Positions 1 through 8,032 of a stretch of DNA of 64,000 nt are shown one piece after another; within the stretch, counting starts at the first letter, position 1; each line of letters opens with the position of its first letter. A program made the translations under genes and the position numbers. Under the pieces are notes generated by a model. That model was not told the origin of the DNA and made no database searches. It worked only from the letters and a program-made list of their open reading frames with translations. The DNA is from Anaeromyxobacter sp. Fw109-5 (lineage in GTDB: Bacteria; Myxococcota; Myxococcia; Myxococcales; Anaeromyxobacteraceae). Where the stretch lies: positions 4,406,501-4,470,500 of the forward strand of contig NC_009675.1 of NCBI RefSeq assembly GCF_000017505.1, read 5' to 3'.

Positions 1-1877
1 GCCAGGCCGTCGCGTGCGCGGCGCTGTGCGCGGGGGCGGCGCTGGGGATGGTGGCGGCGGGGGCGGCGCTCCTCGGCGGGGACGTCTCGGCGCCCGGCCT
101 GGGGCTGCGCGTCGACGCCCTCTCGGCGATCTTCCTTCTGCCCATCTGCGCGGTCTCGGCGCTCGGCGCGATCTACGGGCTCGGCTACCACCGGCAGGCG
201 GCGCTCGGCGCGCGCTCGGTGCGCCTGCAGATCTTCTACGGCCTGACCACGGCCGGGATGGTGCTCCTCGTCTCCGCGACGAGCGCGATCGTCTTCCTCG
301 TGGGCTGGGAGGTGATGGCCCTCGGCGGCTTCCTGCTCGTCCACACCGACCACGAGCGAGCGGAGGTGCAGCGCGCCGCCTTCGTCTACCTCGCCGCCAC
401 GCACGTCGGGACCCTCGCGCTGTTCGCGCTCTTCGCGCTGCTGCGGCAGGCGACGGGCACCTTCGACCTCGGTGGGATGGCGGGGCTCTCCGGCTCGGGG
501 CCGGTGGCGCGCGGCGCCTTCGCGCTCGCGCTCCTCGGCTTCGGCATGAAGGCGGGGGTCATGCCGCTCCACTTCTGGCTCCCCGGCGCGCACGCGGCGG
601 CGCCCTCGCACGTCTCGGCGCTCATGTCCGGGGTGCTCATCAAGACCGGCGTCTACGGGCTCCTGCGCGTGACCGGCCTCTTCGACGCCCCGCCCGCCGC
701 GTGGGGCACGGCGCTCCTCGTGCTGGGCGGCGCCTCGGCGGTGCTCGGCGTCGCGTTCGCGCTGGCGCAGCACGACCTGAAGCGGCTGCTCGCCTACCAC
801 AGCGTCGAGAACGTCGGGATCATCGTGCTCGGCGCGGGCCTCGCCCTCCTCGGGCGGGCGCGGGGAGAGCCCGCGCTCGTCGCGCTGGGGCTCGGAGGCG
901 CCGCGCTGCACGTCGTGAATCACGCGCTCTTCAAGTCCCTCCTGTTCCTCGGCGCGGGGGCCGTCCAGCACGCGACGGGCACGCGAGAGCTCGACCAGCT
1001 CGGCGGCCTCGCCCGCCCCATGCGCGCGACCGCCACCCTGTTCCTCGTGGGCGCGGCGGCGATCAGCGGGCTGCCGCCCCTGAACGGCTTCGTCTCGGAG
1101 TGGCTGGTCTACCTGGGGTTCCTGGCCGCGATGGAGCGGGGCGGGGACGACCTCCTCGCGTTCGCGGTGCTGGGCGTGCCGGCGCTCGCGCTCGTGGGCG
1201 GGCTCGCCGCCGCGTGCTTCGCGAAGGTCGTGGGGGTCGTGTTCCTCGGCAGCCCGCGGACCGCGCACGCGCGGGCGGCGCACGAGGCGCCGCGCGCGAT
1301 GCTCGTCCCCATGGCGGTCCTCGCCGCCGCCTGCGCCGCCATCGGCCTCGCCCCGGCCGCCGTCCTCCCTGCCCTCGTGCGGGCAGCCTCGGCCTGGTCG
1401 CGCCTCGATCCCGCGATCCTCGCCGGCGACGCGGCGCGCGCGAGCGCCGCGGCCTGGCGGGTGAGCGCCGTCGCCGCCGCGCTCCTCCTGGTGGCCGGCG
1501 GGATGGTCCTCCTCCGCCGGCGCCTCGGCGCCCCGCGGGCACCCGGCGTCGAGACCTGGAGCTGCGGCTACTCGGCGCCGACCGCGCGCATGCAGTACAC
1601 CGGCTCCTCGTTCGCGGAGGCGCTCGTGCGCCGGTTCTCGTGGGCGATCTTCCCTCGCGGCGAGCCCCCGCGCCTCGGCGGGCCCTTCCCGGGCGAGGCG
1701 GCGTTCCACACCGAGGTGCCGGACACGGTCCTCGACCTGGCGCTCGCCCCCGGCGCGCGCGCCGTCCGGTGGCTCGCGACGCAGGCCCACCTCCTCTACC
1801 TGCGCCGCATCCAGTTCCAGGTGCTGCTCGTCCTCGCGACGCTCGTCGCGGTCCTCGCCTGGGGATTCGTCTGGTGA
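1..1877 (+). CDS. Hydrogenase-4 subunit B-like proton-pumping membrane subunit (5' end outside window)
   Basis: This is an antiporter-like (NuoL/MrpA-MrpD type) integral membrane subunit of a group 4 hydrogenase-type complex. The frame is open from base 3 with no stop, so the true start lies upstream; the first Met inside the window is at 48 and gives 609 residues. The protein is a run of hydrophobic helices. The segment around 540-660 (GFGMKAGVMPLHFWLPGAHA, then SALMSGVLIKTGVYG) is the conserved ion-channel core with buried Lys and His residues, and HDLKRLLAYHSVENVGI near 770-830 is the broken-helix lysine region. It is followed directly by NuoH-like, HyfE-like and a second antiporter-like gene, the order of hyf/ehr operons. 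It most likely couples electron transfer to H+ or Na+ translocation. Confidence 0.9.
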   Translation, partial: QAVACAALCAGAALGMVAAGAALLGGDVSAPGLGLRVDALSAIFLLPICAVSALGAIYGLGYHRQAALGARSVRLQIFYGLTTAGMVLLVSATSAIVFLVGWEVMALGGFLLVHTDHERAEVQRAAFVYLAATHVGTLALFALFALLRQATGTFDLGGMAGLSGSGPVARGAFALALLGFGMKAGVMPLHFWLPGAHAAAPSHVSALMSGVLIKTGVYGLLRVTGLFDAPPAAWGTALLVLGGASAVLGVAFALAQHDLKRLLAYHSVENVGIIVLGAGLALLGRARGEPALVALGLGGAALHVVNHALFKSLLFLGAGAVQHATGTRELDQLGGLARPMRATATLFLVGAAAISGLPPLNGFVSEWLVYLGFLAAMERGGDDLLAFAVLGVPALALVGGLAAACFAKVVGVVFLGSPRTAHARAAHEAPRAMLVPMAVLAAACAAIGLAPAAVLPALVRAASAWSRLDPAILAGDAARASAAAWRVSAVAAALLLVAGGMVLLRRRLGAPRAPGVETWSCGYSAPTARMQYTGSSFAEALVRRFSWAIFPRGEPPRLGGPFPGEAAFHTEVPDTVLDLALAPGARAVRWLATQAHLLYLRRIQFQVLLVLATLVAVLAWGFVW

Positions 1878-1885
1878 CCCCGCCC

Positions 1886-2797
1886 ATGCTCCTCCTGCGC
1901 ACCCTCCTCCACCTCGCCGCGCTGCTCGCCGTGCCGCCGCTCCTGCTCGGCGTCGTGAACCGCACGAAGTCGATCTTCGCGGGACGCGCGGGGCCGCCGC
2001 TCCTCCAGCCCTACTTCGACCTCGCGAAGCTCCTCCGCAAGGGCGCGGTGTACAGCCGGACGACGACCTGGGTGTTCCGCGCCGGCCCGATCGTCGGCCT
2101 CGCGGCCGTCGCGTCGGCCGGGCTGCTCCTCTCCATGGGCGGCGCCCCCGCCGCGCTCTCCTTCGCCGGCGACTTCGTGCTGTTCGCGTACCTGCTCGGC
2201 CTCGCGCGCTTCTTCACCGCCCTCGCCGCCCTCGACACGGGCTCCGCGTTCGAGGGCATGGGCGCCGCCCGCGAGGTGACGTTCGCGAGCCTCGCCGAGC
2301 CGGCGCTGTTCCTGTGCCTGCTCGTGCTCGCGCGCGCGACCGGCACGCTCTCGCTCTCGGGGATGCTCGGCCCGGCGCTGCCCGGCGCGTGGGGAACCGC
2401 CGCACCGGCGCTCCTCCTCGCCGCCATCAGCCTCTTCGTCATCGCGCTCGCCGAGAACTCGCGCATCCCGGTGGACGACCCGAACACCCACCTCGAGCTC
2501 ACCATGATCCACGAGGTGATGGTGCTCGATCACGGCGGGCCGGATCTCGCCTTCATCCTCTACGGCGCCGCGCTCAAGCTCTTCCTGTTCGGCGCGATCC
2601 TCTCCCGCCTGGTCCTCGGCCGCGGCGACGGCGCGCTGGCCGCCGAGGCGCTCTTCTTCCTCGGCGTCGCGGTCTTCGCCGTGGCCGTCGGCGTCGTGGA
2701 GTCGGTGATGGCCCGGCTGCGCATCGTGCGCGTGCCGCAGCTCCTCGTGGGCGCCTCGGTCCTCTCGGTGTTCGCGCTCGTCCTCCTGCTCCGGTGA
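1886..2797 (+). CDS. NuoH/HyfC-like membrane anchor subunit of the Ehr complex
   Basis: This is a 303-residue homologue of complex I subunit NuoH and hydrogenase-4 HyfC, the membrane anchor joining the hydrophilic arm to the ion-pumping arm. The N-terminal part has the family signature NRTKSIFAGRAGPPLLQPY followed by DLAKLLRKG. A second acidic loop, ENSRIPVDDPNTHLELTMIH, matches the conserved cytoplasmic loop of NuoH-like proteins facing the quinone-like cavity. About eight hydrophobic helices are visible. The ATG at 1886 is chosen. A GTG at 1874 overlaps the previous stop as GTGA, the coupling style seen elsewhere in this operon, and would add four residues. It is a core part of the operon from 1 to 7210. 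Confidence 0.9.
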   Translation: MLLLRTLLHLAALLAVPPLLLGVVNRTKSIFAGRAGPPLLQPYFDLAKLLRKGAVYSRTTTWVFRAGPIVGLAAVASAGLLLSMGGAPAALSFAGDFVLFAYLLGLARFFTALAALDTGSAFEGMGAAREVTFASLAEPALFLCLLVLARATGTLSLSGMLGPALPGAWGTAAPALLLAAISLFVIALAENSRIPVDDPNTHLELTMIHEVMVLDHGGPDLAFILYGAALKLFLFGAILSRLVLGRGDGALAAEALFFLGVAVFAVAVGVVESVMARLRIVRVPQLLVGASVLSVFALVLLLR

Positions 2798-2802
2798 CCG
2801 CG

Positions 2803-3450
2803 ATGGCCTCCTTCGTCGACCTCGTCTTCATCCTGGTGGTGGTGATCGACCTGTTCCTGCTGGCCTCGAGCCGCCTCGGCGCGGCGATCCGGACGGTCGC
2901 CATCCAGGGGGCGCTGCTCGCCGCCCTCCCCCTCCTCCTCGTCGGCGAGGGGCACCACCTCGGCCACGCGCTCCTGCTCGCCGGCGGCGCGCTCGCCATC
3001 AAGGGCGCCTTCATCCCCTGGCTCATGTTCCGGGCCATCCGCGAGGCGTCGATCCGCCGCGAGATGGAGCCCATCGTCGGCTTCGTGCCGTCGATGGTGC
3101 TCGGCGGCGTCGGCGTCGCGCTCGCCTTCGCCTTCTCGAGCCGGCTGCCGCTCCCCTCCGCCGGCGCCCACGCCTTCCTCGTCCCCACGGCGCTCTCCAC
3201 GGTCTGGGCCGGGCTCCTCCTCGTGGTCACCCGCAAGAAGGCGGTGAGCCAGGTCCTCGGGTTCCTCGTGCTCGAGAACGGCGTCTACGTCTTCGGCCTG
3301 CTCCTCTCCGACGTCATGCCGGTGATGGTCGAGGCGGGCGTCCTGCTCGACCTGTTCGCCGCGGTGTTCGTGATGGGCATCGTCATGTTCCACATCAACC
3401 GCGAGTTCTCCTCGCTCGACACCGAGAAGCTCTCGGCGCTGAAGGACTGA
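2803..3450 (+). CDS. HyfE-like membrane subunit
   Basis: This 215-residue very hydrophobic protein lies between the NuoH-like and second NuoM/N-like genes, exactly where hyfE sits in hydrogenase-4 operons. The N-terminus (MASFVDLVFILVVVIDLFLL) is a membrane helix. A central loop around residues 70-95 carries charged residues (MFRAIREASIRREMEP), and the C-terminal part contains LGFLVLENGVYVFGLLL, which resembles the conserved Glu-containing helix of NuoK-like/HyfE proteins. A GTG at 2794 overlaps the preceding stop and is an alternative start. HyfE-type subunits are thought to contribute to the ion path. The assignment rests on position plus the LENGVY motif. Confidence 0.82.
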   Translation: MASFVDLVFILVVVIDLFLLASSRLGAAIRTVAIQGALLAALPLLLVGEGHHLGHALLLAGGALAIKGAFIPWLMFRAIREASIRREMEPIVGFVPSMVLGGVGVALAFAFSSRLPLPSAGAHAFLVPTALSTVWAGLLLVVTRKKAVSQVLGFLVLENGVYVFGLLLSDVMPVMVEAGVLLDLFAAVFVMGIVMFHINREFSSLDTEKLSALKD

Positions 3451-3457
3451 GCGCGCC

Positions 3458-4891
3458 ATGCTCTTCGTCATCGTCGCCCCGCTCGCGCTCGCCGTCGTCG
3501 CGCTCGCGATCCCCTCGAACCGGCGCCGGCCCGTGGCGCTCCTCGCGGGCGCGCTCGTGCACGCCGCGGGGATCGCCGTCCTGTTCGGCGCGCCGCCGCC
3601 CGCGCGCGCCGGCGCCTGGCTCGCGTTCGACCCGTTGGCGAAGGTGGCGCTCCTCACCACCACGGCCCTCTTCGTCGCGGCCGCGGTCTACGCGCAGGGC
3701 TACCTGGCGCGGCGCGACGACCGCGACAACCGCATCTTCGTGGGCGGGCTCCTGTTCCTCCTCTCCGCCATGACCACCGTGGCGCTGTCGCAGCACCTCG
3801 GGCTGTCCTGGGTGGCCATCGAGGCGACCACGCTCGCGAGCGCGCCGCTCATCTACTTCAACCACAACGCCCGCTCGCTCGAGGCGACCTGGAAGTACCT
3901 CCTCATCTGCTCCCTCGGCATCGCCCTCGCGCTCCTCGGCACGTTCTTCCTGGCGTTGTCCGGGGCGGGCCCCGGCGGCCCCCGCTCGCTGCTCCTCGAG
4001 GACCTCCTCGCGGCGGGGCCGTCGCTGTCGCGGCCGTGGGTGCGCGCCGCCTTCGTCTTCCTGCTCGTCGGCTACGGCACGAAGATGGGCCTCGCCCCGC
4101 TCCACTCCTGGAAGCCCGACGCCTACGGCGAGGCGCCCGGGCTGCTCGGCGCGCTGCTCGCCGGCGGCCTCACCAACTTCGCGTTCCTCGCCATCGTGCG
4201 CGTGTTCCAGGTGACCCGCGCCGCCGGCGACGAGGCCTTCGCGCGCGACGCGCTCGTCGGCCTGGGGCTGCTCTCCATCGGCCTCGCCGCGGTGTTCGTG
4301 GTCGGCCAGCGCGACTTCAAGCGGATGCTGGCGTACTCGAGCGTCGAGCACATGGGCATCCTCGCGCTCGGCGTCGGCCTCGGCGGCGCCGCGGCGGGCG
4401 GCGCGTTCTTCCACTCGATGAACAACGGGCTCACGAAGGGCGTGCTGTTCCTCACCGCCGGCAACATCCACCGCGCGTTCGGCGCGAAGACGACGGACGA
4501 GGTCCGCGGCGCGGCGCGGCGGCTCCCGGTGTCCGGCCCGCTCTTCCTGGCGGGGTTCCTGGCCATCACCGGCTCGCCGCCCTTCTCCCCGTTCTTCAGC
4601 GAGTTCGCCATCCTGAACGGCGCGTTCGGCGAGGGGCGGTTCGTGGTGGGCGGGCTCTTCCTCGCGCTGCTCGCGGTCATCTTCGTGGGGATGGCGACGA
4701 CGGTCCTCGCCGTCGTGCAGGGCGATCCGGGGGACGCGCCTCCGGTGCCGAACTCCGGCGACAGCTGGCTCACCGCGGCGCCGCCCTTCGCCCTCATGGC
4801 GCTCGTCCTCCTGCTCGGGCTGTTCCTGCCGGAGGGCCTGCGAGACCTGTTCGGCGCCGCGGCCCGCCTCGTCGGCGGCCGCTGGGAGTGA
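3458..4891 (+). CDS. HyfF-like antiporter-type membrane subunit
   Basis: This is the second antiporter-like (NuoL/M/N, Mrp) subunit of the complex, 477 residues with about 13-14 hydrophobic helices. The diagnostic core reads LLVGYGTKMGLAPLHSWKPDAY around residues 203-224, followed by ALLAGGLTNFAFL. The second half has RDFKRMLAYSSVEHMGILALG. These are the channel lysines and histidines of the family. Two such subunits (this and the gene at 1-1877) are present, so the membrane arm is of the multi-pump hydrogenase-4/Ehr type rather than the single-pump Ech/Mbh minimum. It ends 4 bp before the large-subunit gene and is certainly co-transcribed with it. Confidence 0.9.
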   Translation: MLFVIVAPLALAVVALAIPSNRRRPVALLAGALVHAAGIAVLFGAPPPARAGAWLAFDPLAKVALLTTTALFVAAAVYAQGYLARRDDRDNRIFVGGLLFLLSAMTTVALSQHLGLSWVAIEATTLASAPLIYFNHNARSLEATWKYLLICSLGIALALLGTFFLALSGAGPGGPRSLLLEDLLAAGPSLSRPWVRAAFVFLLVGYGTKMGLAPLHSWKPDAYGEAPGLLGALLAGGLTNFAFLAIVRVFQVTRAAGDEAFARDALVGLGLLSIGLAAVFVVGQRDFKRMLAYSSVEHMGILALGVGLGGAAAGGAFFHSMNNGLTKGVLFLTAGNIHRAFGAKTTDEVRGAARRLPVSGPLFLAGFLAITGSPPFSPFFSEFAILNGAFGEGRFVVGGLFLALLAVIFVGMATTVLAVVQGDPGDAPPVPNSGDSWLTAAPPFALMALVLLLGLFLPEGLRDLFGAAARLVGGRWE

Positions 4892-4895
4892 CCGG

Positions 4896-6443
4896 ATGAA
4901 CGAACCTCTTCACGATCCGCGGCCGCGCGCGCACGACGTCCTCGAGGCGTGGAACGGCGAGGCGCTGGACGCCCGCGCCGTGCCGGTCCACGCCGTCCCC
5001 CGCTTCCGCGCCCTCGTCCTCGAGGCGCTCGCCGGCGGCGGCCGGCTCGCCGCGCTCTTCGGGCGCCCGGCCGAGGGGCGCGTCCTCCTCACCGCCGTTC
5101 TCGCCGACGATCCGGAGGGGAAGCTCGCGCTCCTGTCGACCGTGGTGGACGGCGCGTACCCGTCGCTCTCCGCCGAGGCGCCCGCGGCGCAGGCCTTCGA
5201 GCGCGAGCTCGCGGAGCAGTACGGCGTGCGCCCCGAGGGCCACCCCTGGCTGAAGCCGCTGCGCTTCGAGCCGCCGCTGCGCCAGGTGCGGGACGCCTTC
5301 GGCCGCCGCGATCCGACGGCGACCATCCCCGGCGAGTACCCGTTCTTCGCGGTGGAGGGCGAGGAGGTGCACGAGGTCGCGGTCGGCCCGGTGCACGCCG
5401 GCATCATCGAGCCCGGCCACTTCCGCTTCCAGTGCCACGGCGAGCAGGTGTTCCACCTCGAGATCGTCCTCGGGTACCAGCACCGCGGGATCGAGCCCAT
5501 GCTCGCGGGCGGCCCCGACCGGCGGTCGCTCGCGCTCGTCGAGTCGATCGCCGGCGACACCGTGGTCGGCCACGGGCTCGCGCACGTGAAGGCGCTCGAG
5601 TCCCTCGCCGGACGGCCCCCGCCGGCCCGGGCGATGGCGCTCCGCGGCGTCGCCCTCGAGCTGGAGCGGCTCGCGAACCACGTCGGCGACCTCGGCGCGC
5701 TCGCGGGCGACGTCGGCTTCCTGCCGACCGCCTCCTACTGCGGCGCGCTCCGCGCCGAGTTCCTGAACGCCACCGCGGAGATCTGCGGCAACCGCTTCGG
5801 CCGCGGCCTGCTCGTGCCCGGCGGCGTCCGCTTCGACCTCGAGGAGCCCGCGGCGCTGGCGCTGGCGGAGCGCGTGCGGCGCGCGTGGGATCAGACGCGG
5901 CGCGCGGCGGGGCTGTTCTTCGAGGCGCCGTCCGCGCGCGCCCGGCTCGAGGGCACCGGCACCGTCTCGCGCGAGACCGCCCGCGCCCTCGGCCTCGTCG
6001 GACCCGCGGCGCGGGCGAGCGGCGTCGATCGCGACGTGCGGCGCGATCACGCCTTCGGCATCTACCGGTTCGTGCACGTCCCGGTGGTCACCGCGGACAC
6101 CGGCGACGTGTTCGCCCGCGCGTGGATCCGGCTCCTCGAGTGCGAGCGGAGCGCCGCGTTCGCCGTGAGCCAGCTCGAGAGCCTGCCGGAGAGCGGCGTG
6201 CGCGAGCCCGCCGGCGCGCTGGCGCCGCGCTCGCTGGTGGTCTCGATGGTGGAGGGCTGGCGCGGCGAGATCGCCCACGTCGCGGTGACCGACGAGCACG
6301 GGCGGCTCGCGCGCTACAAGGTGAAGGACCCCTCCTTCCACAACTGGCTCGGCCTCGCCATGGCGCTGCGCGGCGGGCAGATCTCCGACTTCCCGCTCTG
6401 CAACAAGAGCTTCAACCTGTCGTACGCGGGGCACGACCTGTGA
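4896..6443 (+). CDS. NuoCD/HyfG-like large subunit lacking the [NiFe] ligands (Ehr large subunit)
   Basis: This 515-residue protein fuses a NuoC-like N-terminal domain (about residues 1-130, with EQYGVRPEGHPWLKPLRF) to a NuoD/hydrogenase large-subunit domain (about 140-515, with HGEQVFHLEIVLGYQHRGIE). In catalytic [NiFe] hydrogenases the L1 motif is RxCGxC. Here the equivalent stretch at residues 216-226 reads ESIAGDTVVGH, so both cysteines are replaced (Ala219, Thr222). The C-terminal L2 motif DPCxxC is replaced by DFPLCNKSF at 498-506, with one out-of-register Cys502. H2 chemistry is therefore unlikely. The protein matches the 'energy-converting hydrogenase related' class. The C-terminus ends without a typical maturation-cleavage tail. 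Its stop overlaps the GTG of the next gene. Confidence 0.9.
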   Translation: MNEPLHDPRPRAHDVLEAWNGEALDARAVPVHAVPRFRALVLEALAGGGRLAALFGRPAEGRVLLTAVLADDPEGKLALLSTVVDGAYPSLSAEAPAAQAFERELAEQYGVRPEGHPWLKPLRFEPPLRQVRDAFGRRDPTATIPGEYPFFAVEGEEVHEVAVGPVHAGIIEPGHFRFQCHGEQVFHLEIVLGYQHRGIEPMLAGGPDRRSLALVESIAGDTVVGHGLAHVKALESLAGRPPPARAMALRGVALELERLANHVGDLGALAGDVGFLPTASYCGALRAEFLNATAEICGNRFGRGLLVPGGVRFDLEEPAALALAERVRRAWDQTRRAAGLFFEAPSARARLEGTGTVSRETARALGLVGPAARASGVDRDVRRDHAFGIYRFVHVPVVTADTGDVFARAWIRLLECERSAAFAVSQLESLPESGVREPAGALAPRSLVVSMVEGWRGEIAHVAVTDEHGRLARYKVKDPSFHNWLGLAMALRGGQISDFPLCNKSFNLSYAGHDL

Positions 6444-7210
6444 TCGACATCCTCAAGTTCAGGCTGGGCTACGGCCGCCAGACGGTCGCCTTCCCCGACG
6501 GTCCGGCGAAGTTCCCGGCGCGCTTCCGCGGCCGCCCGGTCGTCGACCCGGCGCGCTGCGCGGACGGCTGCGCCGACTGCGCGGAGCGCTGCCCGACCGA
6601 GGCGATCCTCGACCCTGGCCGGGCGTCGATGGCGGTGGACCTCGGACGTTGCCTCTTCTGCGGCGAGTGCGCCGAGGCCTGCCCCTCAGGCGCGCTGCGC
6701 TTCACGAACGACCACCGTCTCGCGGCGCGCGACAGGGAGGCGCTCGTGGTGCGCGGCGACGAGCCGGTGCTCGCGGCCGCGCTCGACGCCGAGATGCGAC
6801 GGGTGTTCGGACGCTCGCTGAAGCTCCGGCAGGTGTCGGCGGCGGGCTGCAACGGCTGCGAGGCGGAGCTGAACGCCGCCGGGAACATCCAGTTCGATCT
6901 GGGCCGCTTCGGGATCCAGTTCGTGGCCTCGCCGCGCCACGCCGACGGCATCGTCGTGACCGGCCCCGTCTCGGAGAACATGCGCCTCGCGCTGCAGAAG
7001 ACGTACGAGGCGGTCCCGGCGCCGCGGCTCGTCATCGCGGTGGGCGCCTGCGCCATCTCGGGCGGCGTGTTCCGGGAGAGTCCGGTCTCGTGCGGGGGCG
7101 CGGCGGCGGCGCTCCCTGGAGTCCGGGTGGATCTCTACGTCCCCGGTTGTCCGCCTCACCCCATCACGTTCCTCGATGGGATGCTGCGGATGCTGGGGCG
7201 GTTGGGGTGA
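6440..7210 (+). CDS. Fused ferredoxin (NuoI-like) and NuoB/HyfI-like small subunit
   Basis: This 256-residue protein joins two electron-transfer modules normally encoded separately. The first half has two [4Fe-4S] motifs, CADGCADCAERCP and CLFCGECAEACP, at about residues 35-80. The first has an unusual CxxxC spacing. The second half is the hydrogenase/complex I small-subunit fold with the proximal-cluster cysteines in CNGCE, VGACAISGG and PGCPPHP. The GTG start overlaps the upstream stop (GTGA), which forces this start. It presumably passes electrons from a soluble ferredoxin-like donor to the degenerate large subunit. It closes the operon; the sequence after it is low-complexity repeat. No separate maturation genes are seen here. 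Confidence 0.9.
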   Translation: MIDILKFRLGYGRQTVAFPDGPAKFPARFRGRPVVDPARCADGCADCAERCPTEAILDPGRASMAVDLGRCLFCGECAEACPSGALRFTNDHRLAARDREALVVRGDEPVLAAALDAEMRRVFGRSLKLRQVSAAGCNGCEAELNAAGNIQFDLGRFGIQFVASPRHADGIVVTGPVSENMRLALQKTYEAVPAPRLVIAVGACAISGGVFRESPVSCGGAAAALPGVRVDLYVPGCPPHPITFLDGMLRMLGRLG

Positions 7211-7236
7211 GGAACGGGGCGGGCGGCACGTCGCGG

Positions 7237-7425
7237 GCGAGGTCGTCGCGGTCGGGGTCGTCGGGGTCGGGGTCGTCGGGTCGCGTCGCGGGTCGCGTCG
7301 CGGGTCGCGTCGCGGGTCGGGGTCGCGGGTCGCGGTCGCGGTCGCGGTCGGGGTCGCGGGTCGCGGGTCGCGGGTCGGGGTCGACGGGTCGGGGTCGGGG
7401 GTCGCGGTCGGGGTCGCGGTCACTG
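7237..7425. repeat. GGTCGS hexanucleotide array downstream of the Ehr operon
   Basis: About 190 bp made almost only of GTCGGG, GTCGCG and related hexamers. It begins about 25 bp after the last Ehr gene. The same hexamers occur in arrays at 8263-8395, 10026-10083, 11751-11772, 36212-36425 and 44119-44148. Long ORFs predicted through it are low-complexity and not credible. Confidence 0.9.
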
Positions 7426-7554
7426 CTCGTGAACGGCGCTGTTGCCGGTCGGCAGGCTCGTGCCACCGGTGGGTGGCACTGCGCCTGCGGCTCTCGGGGC
7501 CACGCGCCGTTCGGGCGGACGGTCTTCGTCCGGGGGCTCGCAGTCGTTGGTCAT
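7420..7554 (-). CDS. Possible 44-residue ORF sharing a palindromic translation start
   Basis: A short ORF reads MTNDCEPPDEDRPPERR onward for 44 codons and stops at the edge of the hexamer array. Its start is preceded by AAGGAG seven nt upstream, because the inverted repeat at 7552-7595 puts the same Shine-Dalgarno plus ATG on both strands. There is no recognisable domain and no room for a promoter between the two divergent starts. It may be only a by-product of the palindrome. Confidence 0.2.
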   Translation of the reverse strand: MTNDCEPPDEDRPPERRVAPRAAGAVPPTGGTSLPTGNSAVHEQ

Positions 7555-7595
7555 GGGGCGGCTCCTTCTCCGGGGGTGAAAGGAGCCGCCCCATG
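7552..7595. repeat. Perfect inverted repeat holding RBS and ATG on both strands
   Basis: Arms 7552-7567 and 7580-7595 are exact reverse complements of 16 nt, with a 12-nt loop. Each arm reads AAGGAGCCGCCCCATG on its outgoing strand, that is a Shine-Dalgarno sequence and an ATG. In the plus-strand transcript the whole ribosome binding site of the four-helix-bundle gene would be locked in the stem. Confidence 0.9.
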
Positions 7596-7989
7596 GCCAA
7601 CCACCTCGCTTCCCTTGCAGACACAGCCCGCTCCAGCATTTCCTCCCGCTCCCCCGTCCCCGTCCTTCCTCACCACAAGCTCCACGCGTTCGCCGTCGCG
7701 CGTGACCTGCTCCTCGCCGTCCTCGGCTCGCCCATTCGCGACGCGAAGCTCCGTGACGAGGCGATCCGCTCGGCCAAGTCGGCCTGCCTCAACGCGGCGG
7801 AGGGCGCCGGGCGAGTGACGAGGGGCGACAAAAGCCCGCGCGTTCGCCATCGCCCGCGCGGAGACCGTCGAGGCCGCGGCGGCGGTCGAGATCGCGGCGC
7901 TGTGCGGGGACACCTCCGCCGCCCACGCGGAGGAGGTCGCCCGGATCGCGGACCGCCTCGTGGCGATGCTGACGGGGCTGGTGCGCTAG
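7593..7989 (+). pseudogene. Four-helix-bundle (S23-type, TIGR02436-like) protein, frameshifted
   Basis: The first 80 codons from ATG 7593 encode HHKLHAFAVARDLLLAV and AIRSAKSACLNAAEGAGR, typical of the small 'four helix bundle protein' family related to 23S rRNA intervening-sequence proteins. After an AAAA run at 7830-7833 the original frame becomes Arg-rich nonsense. The +1 frame continues smoothly as KARAFAIARAETVEAAAA, then EIAALCGDTSAAHAEEVARI, ending at the TAG at 7987-7989. The combined product would be about 131 residues, normal for the family. One extra A explains the break, so this is a pseudogene, a sequencing error or, less likely, a frameshifting site. The function of the family is unknown. 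A strong hairpin follows at 7997-8032. Confidence 0.75.
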
Positions 7990-7996
7990 ACCGGGA

Positions 7997-8032
7997 GCGG
8001 CGCGGTGACCCTCGCTCGGGTCACCGCGCCGC
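7997..8032 (+). terminator. Strong hairpin after the four-helix-bundle gene
   Basis: Arms 7997-8011 and 8018-8032 form a perfect 15-bp stem with the 6-nt loop TCGCTC, starting 8 bp after the stop. There is no T-run, so it may act as a transcript end or stabiliser rather than a classical intrinsic terminator. Confidence 0.65.

Noticed and set aside
4896-6443. Active [NiFe] hydrogenase large subunit
   Set aside because: All four metal-ligand cysteines are absent in register and no maturation-cleavage C-terminus is seen.
6686-7639. Minus-strand ORF rich in TPT/DPDP repeats
   Set aside because: Translation of the GGTCGS array; no RBS and no homology-like segments.
7830-7833. Programmed ribosomal frameshift site
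   Set aside because: Only a short A-run needing a +1 shift and no convincing stimulatory element; a simple indel is more likely.
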